This document shows, in pieces, positions 5,498 through 5,752 of a DNA stretch of 5,752 nt. The notes beneath the pieces were generated by a model that was given only the letters and a program-made list of their open reading frames with translations, searched no databases and was not told the DNA's origin. The DNA is from Helicobacteraceae bacterium (GTDB lineage: Bacteria > Campylobacterota > Campylobacteria > Campylobacterales > Helicobacteraceae): positions 1 to 5,752 of the forward strand of contig CAAGLK010000108.1 of the NCBI GenBank assembly GCA_900770765.1. Direction: 5' to 3'. Numbering within the stretch: the stretch's first letter is position 1; each line of letters starts with the position of its first letter. Made by a program: the position numbers and the translations under genes.

Positions 5498-5533
5498 AAA
5501 AGGGGTGAGTTTTACCAACTCACCCCTTTTTTT
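5498..5533 (+). terminator. Intrinsic terminator of the porin gene
   Basis: A perfect 14-bp stem AAAAGGGGTGAGTT (5498-5511) and AACTCACCCCTTTT (5517-5530), loop TTACC, with the T run extending to 5533. It sits 26 bases after the stop codon. The A run opposite the T run means it could also work on the minus strand. Confidence 0.95.
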
Positions 5534-5549
5534 ATGCCTTTAAAATTTT

Positions 5550-5629
5550 GTTATTATTGTGAAAGTTTAATATAACAAACACTCTACTTTGTCATTGCGA
5601 AAGTTTGATATAGCAAAACACTCTATTTC
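5550..5629 (+). repeat. Imperfect tandem duplication, about 40 bp units, related to the REP-like arm
   Basis: Unit A (5550-5590) and unit B (5591-5629) align along their length: both carry GAAAGTTT, ATATA, CAAA-type and ACACTCTA segments. Unit B starts with the intact arm GTCATTGCGA, while unit A has the altered GTTATTATTGTGA, so A looks like an older decayed copy. Neither has the GCAATC right arm. Confidence 0.7.
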
Positions 5630-5666
5630 GTCATTGCGAGACTTGCGGTAGCAAGTCGTGGCAATC
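5630..5666 (+). repeat. REP-like element R7, full, centre hairpin ACTTGC/GCAAGT
   Basis: Arms GTCATTGCGAG and GTGGCAATC enclose a perfect 6-bp stem ACTTGC (5641-5646) and GCAAGT (5651-5656) with loop GGTA; outer ATTGC and GCAAT pair. Confidence 0.87.
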
Positions 5667-5682
5667 TTGGCGTTTGCTTATC

Positions 5683-5721
5683 GTCATTGCGAGAAAATTC
5701 GCAAGAATTTTCGTGGCAATC
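5683..5721 (+). repeat. REP-like element R8, full, inverted exact copy of R4
   Basis: Thirty-nine bases identical to the reverse complement of 3828-3866, with the same 8-bp central stem. A 9-base spacer CACGCTTTG (5722-5730) joins it to the oppositely oriented R9. Confidence 0.9.
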
Positions 5722-5730
5722 CACGCTTTG

Positions 5731-5752
5731 GATTGCTTCGGTCGCTTCGCTC
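5731..5752 (-). repeat. REP-like element R9, inverted, cut by the window end
   Basis: An exact 22 bp inverted match to the right half of R2 (3687-3708). The missing part should end in CTCGCAATGAC just beyond the window. With R8 it forms a head-to-head pair like the units of a BIME. Confidence 0.85.

Overview
The window looks like a low-GC campylobacterotal genome, most likely an enterohepatic-type Helicobacter or a close relative. The porin at the right is the Campylobacter/Helicobacter MOMP type, and PdxA resembles the H. pylori protein as I remember it. A histidine-biosynthesis gene is present, and from memory H. pylori lacks that pathway, so H. pylori itself is unlikely. Genus is inferred by reading, not by a database search.

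Left part (1-3637): five + strand genes packed head to tail with no gaps. They are an SPFH/Band 7 membrane protein whose 5' end lies outside the window, the bifunctional histidine enzyme HisIE, a small two-helix membrane protein (probable DUF2393), the vitamin B6 enzyme PdxA, and the N-degron adaptor ClpS. The junctions are abutting or overlap by 5-13 bases, so this reads as one operon that starts upstream. The functions are unrelated (membrane quality control, histidine, B6, proteolysis). pdxA has no in-frame ATG/GTG/TTG at its N-terminus. It appears to start at an ATT placed exactly behind a strong Shine-Dalgarno sequence and interlocked with the upstream stop codon. hisIE and pdxA each carry an in-frame insertion built from the same 7-base ACTCC repeat plus a GATTCCAC octamer, in opposite orientations.

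Middle (3638-4136): a gene-free 499 bp stretch filled with REP-like elements. These have constant arms (GTCATTGCGAG ... GCAATC) around centres that differ between copies but in most copies are themselves palindromic. A sigma70-type promoter and a strong ribosome binding site at its right end drive the porin.

Right part (4137-5752): the MOMP-type porin gene (444 codons, signal peptide, C-terminal Phe), an excellent intrinsic terminator, then more elements of the same repeat family, including a 39 bp exact inverted copy of one from the middle region and a paired copy cut by the window end. The porin is thus a self-contained transcription unit bracketed by repeats.
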